Origin: Wurfbainia villosa | Taxonomy: Eukaryota > Streptophyta > Magnoliopsida > Zingiberales > Zingiberaceae | DNA length: 64,000 nucleotides | Direction of reading: 5' to 3' | NCBI GenBank assembly: GCA_025175895.1 | Contig: CM046000.1 | Span: 39,406,720 to 39,470,719, forward strand | In this document: positions 33,578 through 42,968 of the stretch, piece after piece | Position numbering within the stretch: position 1 is the first letter of the stretch | Layout of the letters: each line of letters begins with the position of its first letter | Notes under the pieces: generated by a model | The model's database searches: none | What the model saw: only the letters and a program-made list of their open reading frames with translations | What the model was told of the DNA's origin: nothing | Translations under genes and position numbers: made by a program

Positions 33578-34240
33578 ACCGAAAGGTAAGAAGAAGAAGA
33601 AGCAAGGTAGAGCGAAGAAAGTGGCGATGGGACCCGAGGTGAAGAAGAAGGTGAAAGGCAAGTGCTTCACTTGCAAGCGATTTGGACATTGGAAGGCGGT
33701 GTCCTCGCCGAAAGAACAAAGGTATATCTTCTTGTTTAGTTGTTGAAACATGTTTAGCGGTGTTATCTACGATTACGGTGTGTAGATACAGTGCCGATCA
33801 TGTCTGCAATACTTTGCGAGTTCGAAACCGACGACTAGGTGAGGAGAGGATTACCGTCTACATGGGCAATGCTTGAGGTGGCGGCTATTGCAGTGGGAGG
33901 CGTTTATTTATCTTTTGATAGGAATAAAGTTTTGGTTTTAAGAAATTGTCTTTATGTACCTACTTTTAGAAAGAATTTAATTTGAGTTTCTAAATTGTTT
34001 TTGGATGGTATTACTGTTTCTTTTAATGACAAGTTGTTATAAAAGGAATAGGGAGATTATCTATTACAGTACATTGGTTGGCAATTTATATACTCTTGAA
34101 CCAAAAACTCCCACGATGCAAATAGAAATAAATAGCTCATCTTCTAAATCTAATAAGAGAAAGAACAGCTTCATGAGATAGACCAAACATATCTTTGGCA
34201 TCTAAGGCTTGGTCATATTAACCTAAGTAGAATTCAAGGT
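33578..34240 (+). pseudogene. nucleocapsid end and protease region of element D, many frameshifts
   Basis: The zinc-knuckle half, the TGTAGATAC...GATCATGTCTGC protease start and the LISVSKL-like segment can be aligned to C at the nucleotide level but change frame repeatedly. Several differences are one-base shortenings of A runs (CAAAG to CAAG, AAAAAGG to AAAAGG) or changes of CAG/CTG to CGA-like strings. No usable frame remains. Confidence 0.65.
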
Positions 34241-34997
34241 TGATAGGTGATGGACCTTTAGGTTCATTAGTGGTGGAGGATCTCCCAACTGCGAATCTTG
34301 CTTGGAAGGTAAAATGACCAAGAGGCCTTTTAAGGCCAAAGGGTATAGAGCCAAAGATGTGTTAGAATTGGTTCATTCGATTTGTCTTGCGGTCCTATGT
34401 CTATCCGAGGCAAGAGGTGGTTTTGAATATTTCGTCTCTTTTATAGACGATTATTCAAGATATGGATACATTTACTTGATGCGCCGCAAGTCTGAATGCT
34501 TTGACAGGTTCAAAGAATTCAAGGCTGATGTGGAGAACCGTCAAGGTAAAAGTATCAAGACATTACGATCTGATCGTGGTGGCGAGTACCTCTTGGGAGA
34601 GTTTAGGAGTTACTTATCAGAGGCTGGGATTCAATCCCAATTGTCTGCACCTGGCACACCCCAACAGAATGGTGTAGCGGAGCGAAGGAATAGGACTCTT
34701 ATGGAGATGGTTAGATCGATGATGAGTTATTCTGAGTTACCTGATTCGTTCTGGGGGTTTGCTCTGGAAATAGCAGCACACATTCTGAACTTGGTTCCAT
34801 CTAAGTCAGTACCCTCTACTCCCACAGAGTTATGGACTGGGCGAAAGCCTAGTCTAAGACATATTCGGATTTGGGGTAGTACAACACATGTGCTGAAGGG
34901 AGATGCTGGTAAGTTGGAATCTCGTACAGAAGTGCGCTTGTTTATTGGCTACCCTAAGGGAACGAAGGGTGGTTTATTCTATAGTCCTAGAGATTAG
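34241..34997 (+). pseudogene. integrase core of element D
   Basis: From about 34302 a single frame encodes KMTKRPFKAKGYRAKDVLEL, a scrambled stretch where C has HSDLCGPM (first acidic residue lost), then the second site RSDRGGEY and the third PQQNGVAERRN. It ends at a TAG at 34995-34997 (SPRD-stop), where C has a His codon. Compared with C the later part is clean, so the frame damage is limited to the region left of about 34420. Confidence 0.8.
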
Positions 34998-36185
34998 AAG
35001 GTGATCGTGAGTACGAATGCTAGATTTCTAGAGGAGGACTATGTGATGAATCACAAGCCCACGAGTAGGATTGTTCTTGAGGAGTTGACAGGGGAAGTCC
35101 CGACTTCAGTACCACCGGTACAAGAGGAGACACCACAAGTCACTGCACTGCGTGTCACAGAGCATACACAGGAGGCACCTCGTCGTAGTGGGAGGGTTGT
35201 TAGACAACCCGACAGATTCATGTTTTTGGGAGAGTCTTCGGACTTAGTCCCTGGTGAACATGAACCTGATCCCTGGACATATGATGAGGCACTCCAAGAT
35301 AGAGATGCGGTATCTTGGCAAAGTGCGATGAATTCAGAGATAGAATCTATGGATTCTAATCAGGTCTGGGAGCTAGTAGACCCACCCGATGGTGTAAAAA
35401 CCATTGGATGCAAGTGGATCTACAAGAGAAAGAGAGGAGTAGACGGGAAGGTTGAGACCTTCAAAGCTAGGCTTGTTGCGAAAGGGTATACTCAGAAAGA
35501 GGGTATCGATTATGAGGAGACCTTTTCGCCGGTAGCTATGCTTAAGTCTATCCGGATTCTCTTACCTATAGCTGCTCATATGGATTATGAGATTTGGCAG
35601 ATGGATGTCAAGACAGCTTTCCTTAACGGAAGTCTTGAGGAGAACATCTATATGCGGCAACCAGAGGGATTCATTGCTAAAGGCAAAGAGCATCTTGTAT
35701 GTAAGCTTAATCGGTCCATTTATGGATTGAAGCAAGCTTCTAGATCTTGGAACATCCGATTTGATGAGGTAATCCAGTCATATGGATTTATTCAAAGTCC
35801 GGATGAGCCTTGTGTATACAAGAGATGTGACGGAAACGTAGTGGTGTTTCTTGTACTATATGTAGATGACATTTTGTTAGTTGGCAACAATATCAAAGTG
35901 TTATCAGACGTAAGGGTATGGTTGTCCAAACAGTTTGACATGAAGGACTTGGGAGAAGTGGGACACATCCTTGGGATCAAAGTTATAAGGGATCGCAAGA
36001 AAAGGATGTTGTGCTTGTCTCAAGCTTCATATATTGACACTATCCTTGCTCGTTTTAGCATGCAGAACTCCAAGAAAGGTTTTCTACCTTTTAGGCATGG
36101 AGTTCCTTTATCTAAAGAGATGTGTCCCAAAACATCAAAGGAGATAGAGGACATGAAGGCGGTTCCTTATGCTTCGACAGTAGGA
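34998..36185 (+). pseudogene. integrase C-terminus and reverse transcriptase of element D, cut by E
   Basis: Open for about 395 codons: RFLEEDYVMNHKP, RRSGRVVRQPDRFMFLGESS, CKWIYKRKRGVDGK, EGIDYEETFSPVAMLKS, WQMDVKTAFLNGSLEENIYM, SIYGLKQASRSWN, and LYVDDILLVGNN with the catalytic Asp pair. This is the best-preserved reverse transcriptase in the window. It stops at the TAGGA duplication (36181-36185), and the frame resumes after E at 42279 with GSLMYAMLCTRPD. Confidence 0.88.
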
Positions 36186-36196
36186 TGTTGGGAGAT

Positions 36197-37641
36197 TGTT
36201 GGTGCAATCGTCCTAGGTTGACTCAAGTTTGACTCGAGCAGTACCCTGATAATATTTTGATGATAGACAAAACTCATGACATGGGATTGTCATGGAAAAG
36301 TCCAACATGGAGTTGGCATGGAAAATCCAAGCATGGAGCTTGGTGTGGGAAAGTCCAACATGGGGTTGGCATGGAAAGTCCAAAGCATTGCGAAGCCGTG
36401 CGCTTGGTGCTTGGCATGGGAAATCCAAAGCATTGCGAAGCCGTGCGCTTGGTGCTTGGTGAGAAATGCATTGCGAAGCCGTGCGCTTGGTGCATATGGG
36501 AAGTCTTGAGGACTTGGTAAGTTCACTAGGCTCGGGGTCCTTGAGTCGGTGAAGGATGGCATTGCGAAGCCGTGCGCTTGGTGCATCCGAGGGACCGCCG
36601 GACAGGGAGCGAATGGAGTGAGCCCAAAGGGGAAGCATACTTCTAGGGCATGAGACGAGAAGGATGGCGTTGCGAAGCCGTGCGCTTGGCGCATCCGAGG
36701 GACGTAGGCCGAGGGAAGAGAGCTTCGGTGGGGAACTCCATGAGGGATGTGGACTTAGCCAAGTGGCTAAGACTGAGTGTCGGAGGCTCAAACAACTTGG
36801 TGTTTGAGGTTTTGCCCGACAGCAGTCGACTGGCATAGGTGCCGGTTCGACTGGTCCAAGTCGACTAGGGTTCGACTGGTGTAAGGCTGCGTTTTGGTGC
36901 TTGGCAGTCGACTGCCGTGGGATGGCAGTCGACTGATGGAAGTGTCGAGAGCACAGAACGCTCCGTAGCCGACTGGGCAGTCGACTACTAGGTCACCAGT
37001 CGACTGCCAGCCCCTGGCAGTCGACTGGTAGGAGATCCGTTGGAACTTGTCCGACGTGGATCTGGCCGTTGTGAGACAACGGACACAGGGGCAGTCGACT
37101 GGGGCCTTTTGGCAGTCGACTGATGGGCGCGAAAACAGCTTGATGCAGGTTATAAATGGAGCTCGAGTTGGAGGATTTCGCCAAGACTTTAAGGAAGCAA
37201 TTGAAGGGGATTTGCTGTTGCATTCCAGTCCTTCAAGAGCCATCCAAAGCAAGCAACAAGAAAAGGGTCAAAGCAAAGATTTGTAAAGCGTTCTTTACTT
37301 GTATTTCTTGTGTCTTTGTATTTCTTGTATATTATTGTTGTAATAGCTTGTGAGAGGTTTCTCCACCTCCGACGTATAGTCGAGAAGGAGTTTAGTTAGT
37401 GTCGTGCGCATAACTAGAGCTCGAGGAGCTCGCCCGTGGAGTAGGAACCATTCGGTTCCGAACCACGTATATCGTGTGTATTTGCATGTGATTGTATTTG
37501 TTGTTAGTATTCATATTTGCATTAGTATTCCGCTGCGCTAACAACAATCGTAGACAAGCACGCGACGAGAACGATCGAATTACGACATCCAAGGAAAAGG
37601 GCTATTCACCCCCCTCTAGCCGGCCATATCGATCCCCTACA
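36197..37641 (+). repeat. 5' LTR of element E
   Basis: TGTTGGTGCAATCG...CCCTACA, 1445 bp. U3 holds AAGTCCAACATGG/TTGGCATGG units and five copies of a GCGAAGCCGTGCGCTTGG word (about 36385-36690). Seven exact CAGTCGACTG decamers lie between 36823 and 37122, just upstream of TATAAATGG at 37151-37159. The U5 end has CTATTCACCCCCCTCTAGCC. Confidence 0.92.
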
Positions 37642-37643
37642 AG

Positions 37644-37656
37644 TGGTATCAGAGCC
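37644..37656 (+). other. primer-binding site of element E
   Basis: TGGTATCAGAGCC, two bases after the LTR end. Confidence 0.9.
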
Positions 37657-37705
37657 GAGGTCGCTCTTCAAGGACTAACCGCCGCGAGAGCACTTCAACA
37701 AGTAA

Positions 37706-39293
37706 ATGGCCGGTTTCGTCCATCCACCGAAATTCGATGGAGATTTTGCTTGGTGGAGGAAACAGATGGAGGTATATCTCGAAACCGATTTTGATTCTAT
37801 GATTATTATAGAAAACGGTTTTGAGATGCCTAGGGACAAGTACAACAAGCCAATTGAGAAGTCAAAATGGACCCAAGACCAAATCAAAGACTTCAAGACA
37901 AATCTCAAGGTAATCAAGTTGATTAGTGATTTGTTACCTAACACTATTTGGTCTAGATTGGGTAGCTATAGGGATGCAAGGGAATTATGGGAGAAGATAA
38001 AGAAATTTCAAGAAAACTCCCAACCGGCACAAGTAGAGGAAGATGCCGTGGAAGAAGAAGCATCCACATTCGAAGATGTGGATGACTTGGTGGAGACCTC
38101 CACCTCTAGCATTGAGGGGGAGGAAAGGCAATCTTCCATCCCGGAGCAAGAACAAGAAGTATCTACATCCGGGAGAAGTGAAGATCGTGAAGAGGCCTCC
38201 ACCACCTCCCTAGGTAACTCAAGTGTTGTAATTTTAAATAAAAATCACATAATATGCTTTGAGTGTAGGGAGAAAGGGCACTACAAGAGTAAATGCCCTA
38301 AATTGGCTAAGGAAAAGGCATCGACACCAAAAGTCAACCCAAAGTCAAACGATGCCGGTGTTCCCAAAATCAAGAGCAAAGAGCACATTGTGTGCTTCAA
38401 ATGCAACCAAAAGGGACACTACCAAGCCAATGCCCTAGGGGAGGAAGAAAGGGCAAGAAGGTGCAACTCATGTAGGGGGAGCTCCTAAAGCTAACCCTAA
38501 GGTAAATTTAGTTAATGCACCTTCAATTCCTAAAGTCAAAAAGCATGCTAAAAACTATTTTAGTTCTCTTGCCATTATTAATGAAAAGCATGCTAGGAGA
38601 AACAATAAGGTTTATTGCTTAGGTGCCAAGCATGTTCATATGACTAAAGACAAACCTAGGACTCATAATTCTAGAAATATCTTGCCTAGGGAGTCAATTA
38701 GGAGAGTAGAAGAAAATTTGGGTATTAATCCCAAAAAGTCTAGGCACATGCCTAAGAAGAAGAGGTTTTCCCAAAAACCTAATGAAAATTCAAAAATGGG
38801 AAAATTAGAGCTAGAGAACCAAGTCTTGAGGTCAAGACTTGAGAGAATGGAGAAAGTCCTTAGAATCATAGAAAATTCAATTCTAGGGTCAAATGCCCAA
38901 AAGTCAAGACCTAAGGTTCAAAAACGGTCTAAGGGCAAGGAAGGTTTGGGTGACAAACCTAAGCCCAAGAAGACTTATCATAATGTTCCATTTAATTATG
39001 GAACTATTTCTAGGTATAGGAAAACCAAGGCTAATAGGGAAGTCATCCCTAAGTCTAGCCATGGTATGTGTTTAGTGGCTAAGGACTTAAGAAAAATCAA
39101 GAAAGCCACTAAAAAGGTCAATGGAGGAGTCACCTCTAGAGTTGACCTAGGAAAGACCCAAAAGACTATGGTTTCAAAGCCTAAAAGGGTCATTAGGAAG
39201 GTATCTAGGGAAGTTATCCCTAGAGAATACCTTGTTAACCCAAGGAGCTCCAATAGATATTGGGTTCCTAAAAGCGTGATCGATTCACGCTAA
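37706..39293 (+). pseudogene. gag: gag of element E, frameshifted between zinc knuckle 2 and the C-terminal half
   Basis: The ATG at 37706 starts MAGFVHPPKFDGDFAWWRKQ. The N-terminal part resembles G and H (WW-KM-VY-ETDFD) but the second half of the UBN2 core is missing and an acidic linker follows. Knuckle 1 is CFECREKGHYKSKC; knuckle 2 begins CFKCNQKGHY, but a one-base loss turns the expected Cys-Pro-Arg-Gly into another frame. From about 38460 the third frame continues to the stop at 39293, ending ...YLVNPRSSNRYWVPKSVIDS-R, with a Leu/Glu-rich coiled-coil stretch about 38805-38880. With one or two small indels repaired it would be about 530 residues. The indel may be a sequencing error. 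Confidence 0.82.
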
Positions 39294-40830
39294 ATGGGTT
39301 AGGGTGTGTCAACCCTAAGTGGATGGGTAGTTAACCTAACCATAGTAGAGTTGACACATTAGGGTGTGCCAATATGGTTTGAGAAGTTAAAAATGGTTTA
39401 AATTGGCACATTTAGGTCTTAGAGGTATTGGTGTGCCATTTTGGGTTTTTGGCACACTAGGGAAATGAATGACGTTAAGGCAAAATGAATTTAATTCCTA
39501 GAAATGGAAATTTAATTTTTAACACTTAGGTATTCTATACCTTAGTATATTTTACTTGCCATGCTTTATTTGCCTTGCCATGTCATGACATCATTTTCAT
39601 TTTCATCTATAAAAATGTCATGATCATGTTTAGATTTATGTTTAGATGTCATGTATGCTTAAGTTTCATTCACATGCCGTGACATCATGATATTGACATA
39701 GGTTTGTATCTATATCATATCTATGCCATAATCACATCATGCATGAATTAAAATGGAGTTAAGGACTATGGCATGATTTGATGGGAATCAAAGAATATTG
39801 CCTTAGAAATATGCATGAGAACATAAACAAAACAAAAACCCACATCTCACAAAAATTTGACTTGTATGTGTTTTGCACATCTAGATATTGGTGAGATGTT
39901 TTAGGAAAAAGAAAATAAAGGTTTGAAAAACATTTTGAAAAACCTTGGTGAAGTCTATCTTTTGATAGCTATCATCATTGAATGGGATGATACAAAGAGG
40001 GCTCTTTATTGAAGCTTTTCTAAACTTTTGAACTCTGTATCAATCTCCTAATTTAATGGGTAAAATAATTTTCCAATATTTTTCACCCATAGTGTTTAGG
40101 ATAAGTATTATACGTATGCATTTTCTAGATTTTAAAATTACATTATATTTACTTATGGATTTGAAATCCATTTAAAATCTTAAAGCTACAAATCACGATT
40201 ATCGATCGGCGCCATGGATTAGCGGTCGGATGATGTAATGAAGCCGATTTTTGATTTCGGGTAAATCTTGTTGGTTAGGCCCATGTTCAGCTAGGTTAAG
40301 GTCCCCTAACCACTCCTAACCCTAGGATATGCTTGGGAGAGCATTAGAGAGGGTGGAAATCCATTGGATATGGATTAGGAGTTGGGTTGAGGGTGAGTAT
40401 CAATTTTAAGGTGGAAATGAGTTCATTGTTGAACTTTGCCTTAATTTTGATTTGGTTAATGTTCCTATTGGCTTAGGGGCTCTCCAAGGACATTGTTGGT
40501 GCAATGGTCAAGGGGGAGCAAGCCTCTAGGGGGAGATATCCATCATGGGAAGATGGATGTGTATTTCCTCATGGGAGGAAATTGGGTTGCCTCTCTTTAA
40601 GTGATATGGGATCACTAGAAAGATTGTAGGCATGTGTTCCTCCAAGGGAGAGATATAAGATCTCATTGGGATATGAGACATTCATACCGTTGGGGAGGAC
40701 CTTTTTGATGTATGTCAAAAAGGGGGAGAGATTACCAAGTTACCAATTAGGTTTGGAATTCTCATTGGGATATGAGAATTGCCAATATGGGAGAATTGGT
40801 AGACTTGAGATGGTAGTTTTGTCAATCATC
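39294..40830 (+). other. non-coding 3' segment of element E
   Basis: It replaces the pol region of a normal copia element. The first half is AT-rich with many ATGTCATG/CATGAT words (39550-39740). The second half holds CCTAACCCTAGG, an internal LTR-start-like TGTTGGTGCAATGG at 40494 next to AAGGGGGAG, and another tract TCAAAAAGGGGGAGAG at about 40717-40732. No frame of protein-coding character is present. Confidence 0.7.
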
Positions 40831-40844
40831 AAAAAGGGGGAGAT
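40831..40844 (+). other. polypurine tract of element E
   Basis: AAAAAGGGGGAGAT abuts the TGTTGGTGC start of the 3' LTR. Confidence 0.9.
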
Positions 40845-42278
40845 TGTTGGTGCAATCGTCCCAGGTTGACTCAAGTTTGACTCGAGCAGTACCCTGATAA
40901 TATTTTGATGATAGACAAAACTCATGACATGGGATTGTCATGGAAAAGTCCAACATGGAGTTGGCATGGAAAATCCAAGCATGGAGCTTGGTGTGGGAAA
41001 GTCCAACATGGGGTTGGCATGGAAAGTCCAAAGCATTGCGAAGCCGTGCGCTTGGTGCTTGGCATGGGAAATCCAAAGCATTGCGAAGCCGTGCGCTTGG
41101 TGCTTGGTGAGAAATGCATTGCGAAGCCGTGCGCTTGGTGCATATGGGAAGTCTTGAGGACTTGGTAAGTTCACTAGGCTCGGGGTCCTTGAGTCGGTGA
41201 AGGATGGCATTGCGAAGCCGTGCGCTTGGTGCATCCGAGGGACCGCCGGACAGGGAGCGAATGGAGTGAGCCCAAAGGGGAAGCATACTTCTAGGGCATG
41301 AGACGAGAAGGATGGCGTTGCGAAGCCGTGCGCTTGGCGCATCCGAGGGACGTAGGCCGAGGGAAGAGAGCTTCGGTGGGGAACTCCATGAGGGATGTGG
41401 ACTTAGCCAAGTGGCTAAGACTGAGTGTCGGAGGCTCAAACAACTTGGTGTTTATCGTAGCATAGGCGGTTCGGGTCCAAGTCGACTAGGGTTCGACTGG
41501 TGTAAGGCTGCGTTTTGGTGCTTGTCATTGCCATGGGTCGGCGATCGATGATGTCGGCGCAGCCGTCATTGCCGTCGGATGGCGATCGGTGATGGAAGTG
41601 TCGAAGCCTGCGACGCTCCGTAGCCGAGGGCGATCGACTACTAGGTCACCGATCATTGCCACACGGCGATCGTAGGAGATCCGTTGGAACTTGTCCGACG
41701 TGGATCTGGCCGTTGTGAGACAACGGATCTGAGGATCGAGGGGCCTTTTAGCGATCGGATGGGCGCGAATCTGACTTGATGCACGAGTTATAAATGGAGC
41801 TCGAGTTGGAGGATTTCGCCAAGACTTTAAGGAAGCAATTGAAGGGATTTCTTTGTTGCATTCGATCCTTCAAGAGCCATCCAAAGCAAGCAACAAGAAA
41901 AGGGTCAAAGCAAAGATTTGTAAAGCGTTCTTTACTTGTATTTCTTGTGTCTTTGTATTTCTTGTATATTATTGTTGTAATAGCTTGTGAGAGGTTTCTC
42001 CACCTCCGACGTGTAGTCGAGAAGGAGTTTAGTTAGTGCCGTGCGCATAACTAGAGCTCGAGGAGCTCGCCCGTGGAGTAGGAACCATTCGGTTCCGAAC
42101 CACGTATATCGTGTGTATTTGCATGTGATTATATTTGTTGTTAGTATTCATATTTGCATTAGTATTCCGCTGCGCTAACAACAATCGTAGACAAGCACGC
42201 GATGAGAACGATCGAATTACGACATCCAAGGAAAAGGGCTATTCACCCCCCTCTAGCCGGCCATATCGATCCCCTACA
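40845..42278 (+). repeat. 3' LTR of element E
   Basis: 1434 bp. It matches the 5' LTR almost perfectly over 40845-41448 and 41800-42278. The block 41449-41790 differs strongly: none of the seven exact CAGTCGACTG words of the 5' LTR remains, and CGATCG-like strings stand in their place. Confidence 0.92.
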
Positions 42279-42900
42279 TAGGAAGCCTTATGTACGCTAT
42301 GCTATGTACGAGACCGGATATCTGCTTTGCCGTGGGCATGGTTAGCAGATATCAGAGTAATCCTGGACAGGGACATTGGACTGCGGTAAAGCATATATTG
42401 AAGTACCTGAGAAGGACTAGGGATTATATGCTGGTTTACCGGGCAGATCAATTAATCCCTGTGGGTTACACGGATTCGGATTTCCAATCAGATAGGGACA
42501 AGAGTAAGTCTACCTCGGGGTTTGTGTTTACTTTTGGAGGTGGAGCCATAGTATGGAGGAGTGTCAAGCAGAAATGCGTGGCGGACTCTACCATGGAAGC
42601 TGAGTATGTGGCAGCCTCTGAGGCAGCCAAGGAAGCTGTATGGCTCAGAAACTTCTTGATGGACTTGGATGTGATTCCTGGTTTGCCCATAACTATCACA
42701 ATTTATTGTGATAACAGTGGTGCAGTTGCAAACTCGAAGGAACCACGAGCCCATAAGGCGAGTAAACACATAGAGCGCAAGTACCACCTTATACGAGAGA
42801 TCGTAAAGCGAGGAGAAGTTCTTTGTCGCCAAGATTGCATCGAGAGGAGAACTGGCGGATCCATTCACTAAGGCCCTTCGGTAGCGTTTGATAGGCATCA
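42279..42900 (+). pseudogene. end of reverse transcriptase and RNase H of element D
   Basis: After the TAGGA duplication the frame reads GSLMYAMLCTRPDICFAVGM, then HWTAVKHILKYLRRTRDYML, YTDSDFQSDRDKSKSTSGFV, MEAEYVAASEAAKEAVW, IYCDNSGAVANSKEPRAHK and HIERKYHLIREIVKRGEV. The RNase H acidic positions are present. It then goes out of frame (about 42820), where C reads AVAKIASEDNMADPFTKALP. Confidence 0.85.
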
Positions 42901-42957
42901 CGGAGGACATGGGGATTAGATGTATGGCATTGTGATGACGGCATAGTCTTTTAGTAT

Positions 42958-42968
42958 AAGTGGGAGAT
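42958..42968 (+). other. polypurine tract of element D
   Basis: AAGTGGGAGAT directly before TGTTAGAATG, identical to the tract of C. Confidence 0.88.

Larger units (their letters stand above)
36181..42283 (+). mobile_element. element E: gag-only LTR element inserted in the reverse transcriptase of D
   Basis: TAGGA duplications flank it (36181-36185, 42279-42283). LTRs lie at 36197-37641 and 40845-42278, with primer site, gag, non-coding DNA and polypurine tract between. Eleven extra bases (TGTTGGGAGAT) stand between the left duplication and the TGTTGGTGC start of the LTR. The first ~600 bp of the two LTRs differ at only one base by eye, so E is probably the youngest insertion on the D side. 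No pol is present. Confidence 0.92.

Noticed and set aside
36274..36838. Long overlapping frames on both strands in the E LTR (also at 40822-41439)
   Set aside because: They are produced by the repeated GCGAAGCCGTGCGCTTGG word, which happens to be open in several frames. There is no start context or domain, and the identical frames recur in both LTRs.
36823..37131. CRISPR-like array because of regularly recurring palindromes
   Set aside because: Spacers are of unequal length, the repeat is only 10 bp, and it lies inside the LTR of a plant retrotransposon.
40666..40869. Small frame spanning the polypurine tract of E
   Set aside because: It runs across the tract into the LTR and is not conserved in F or H.
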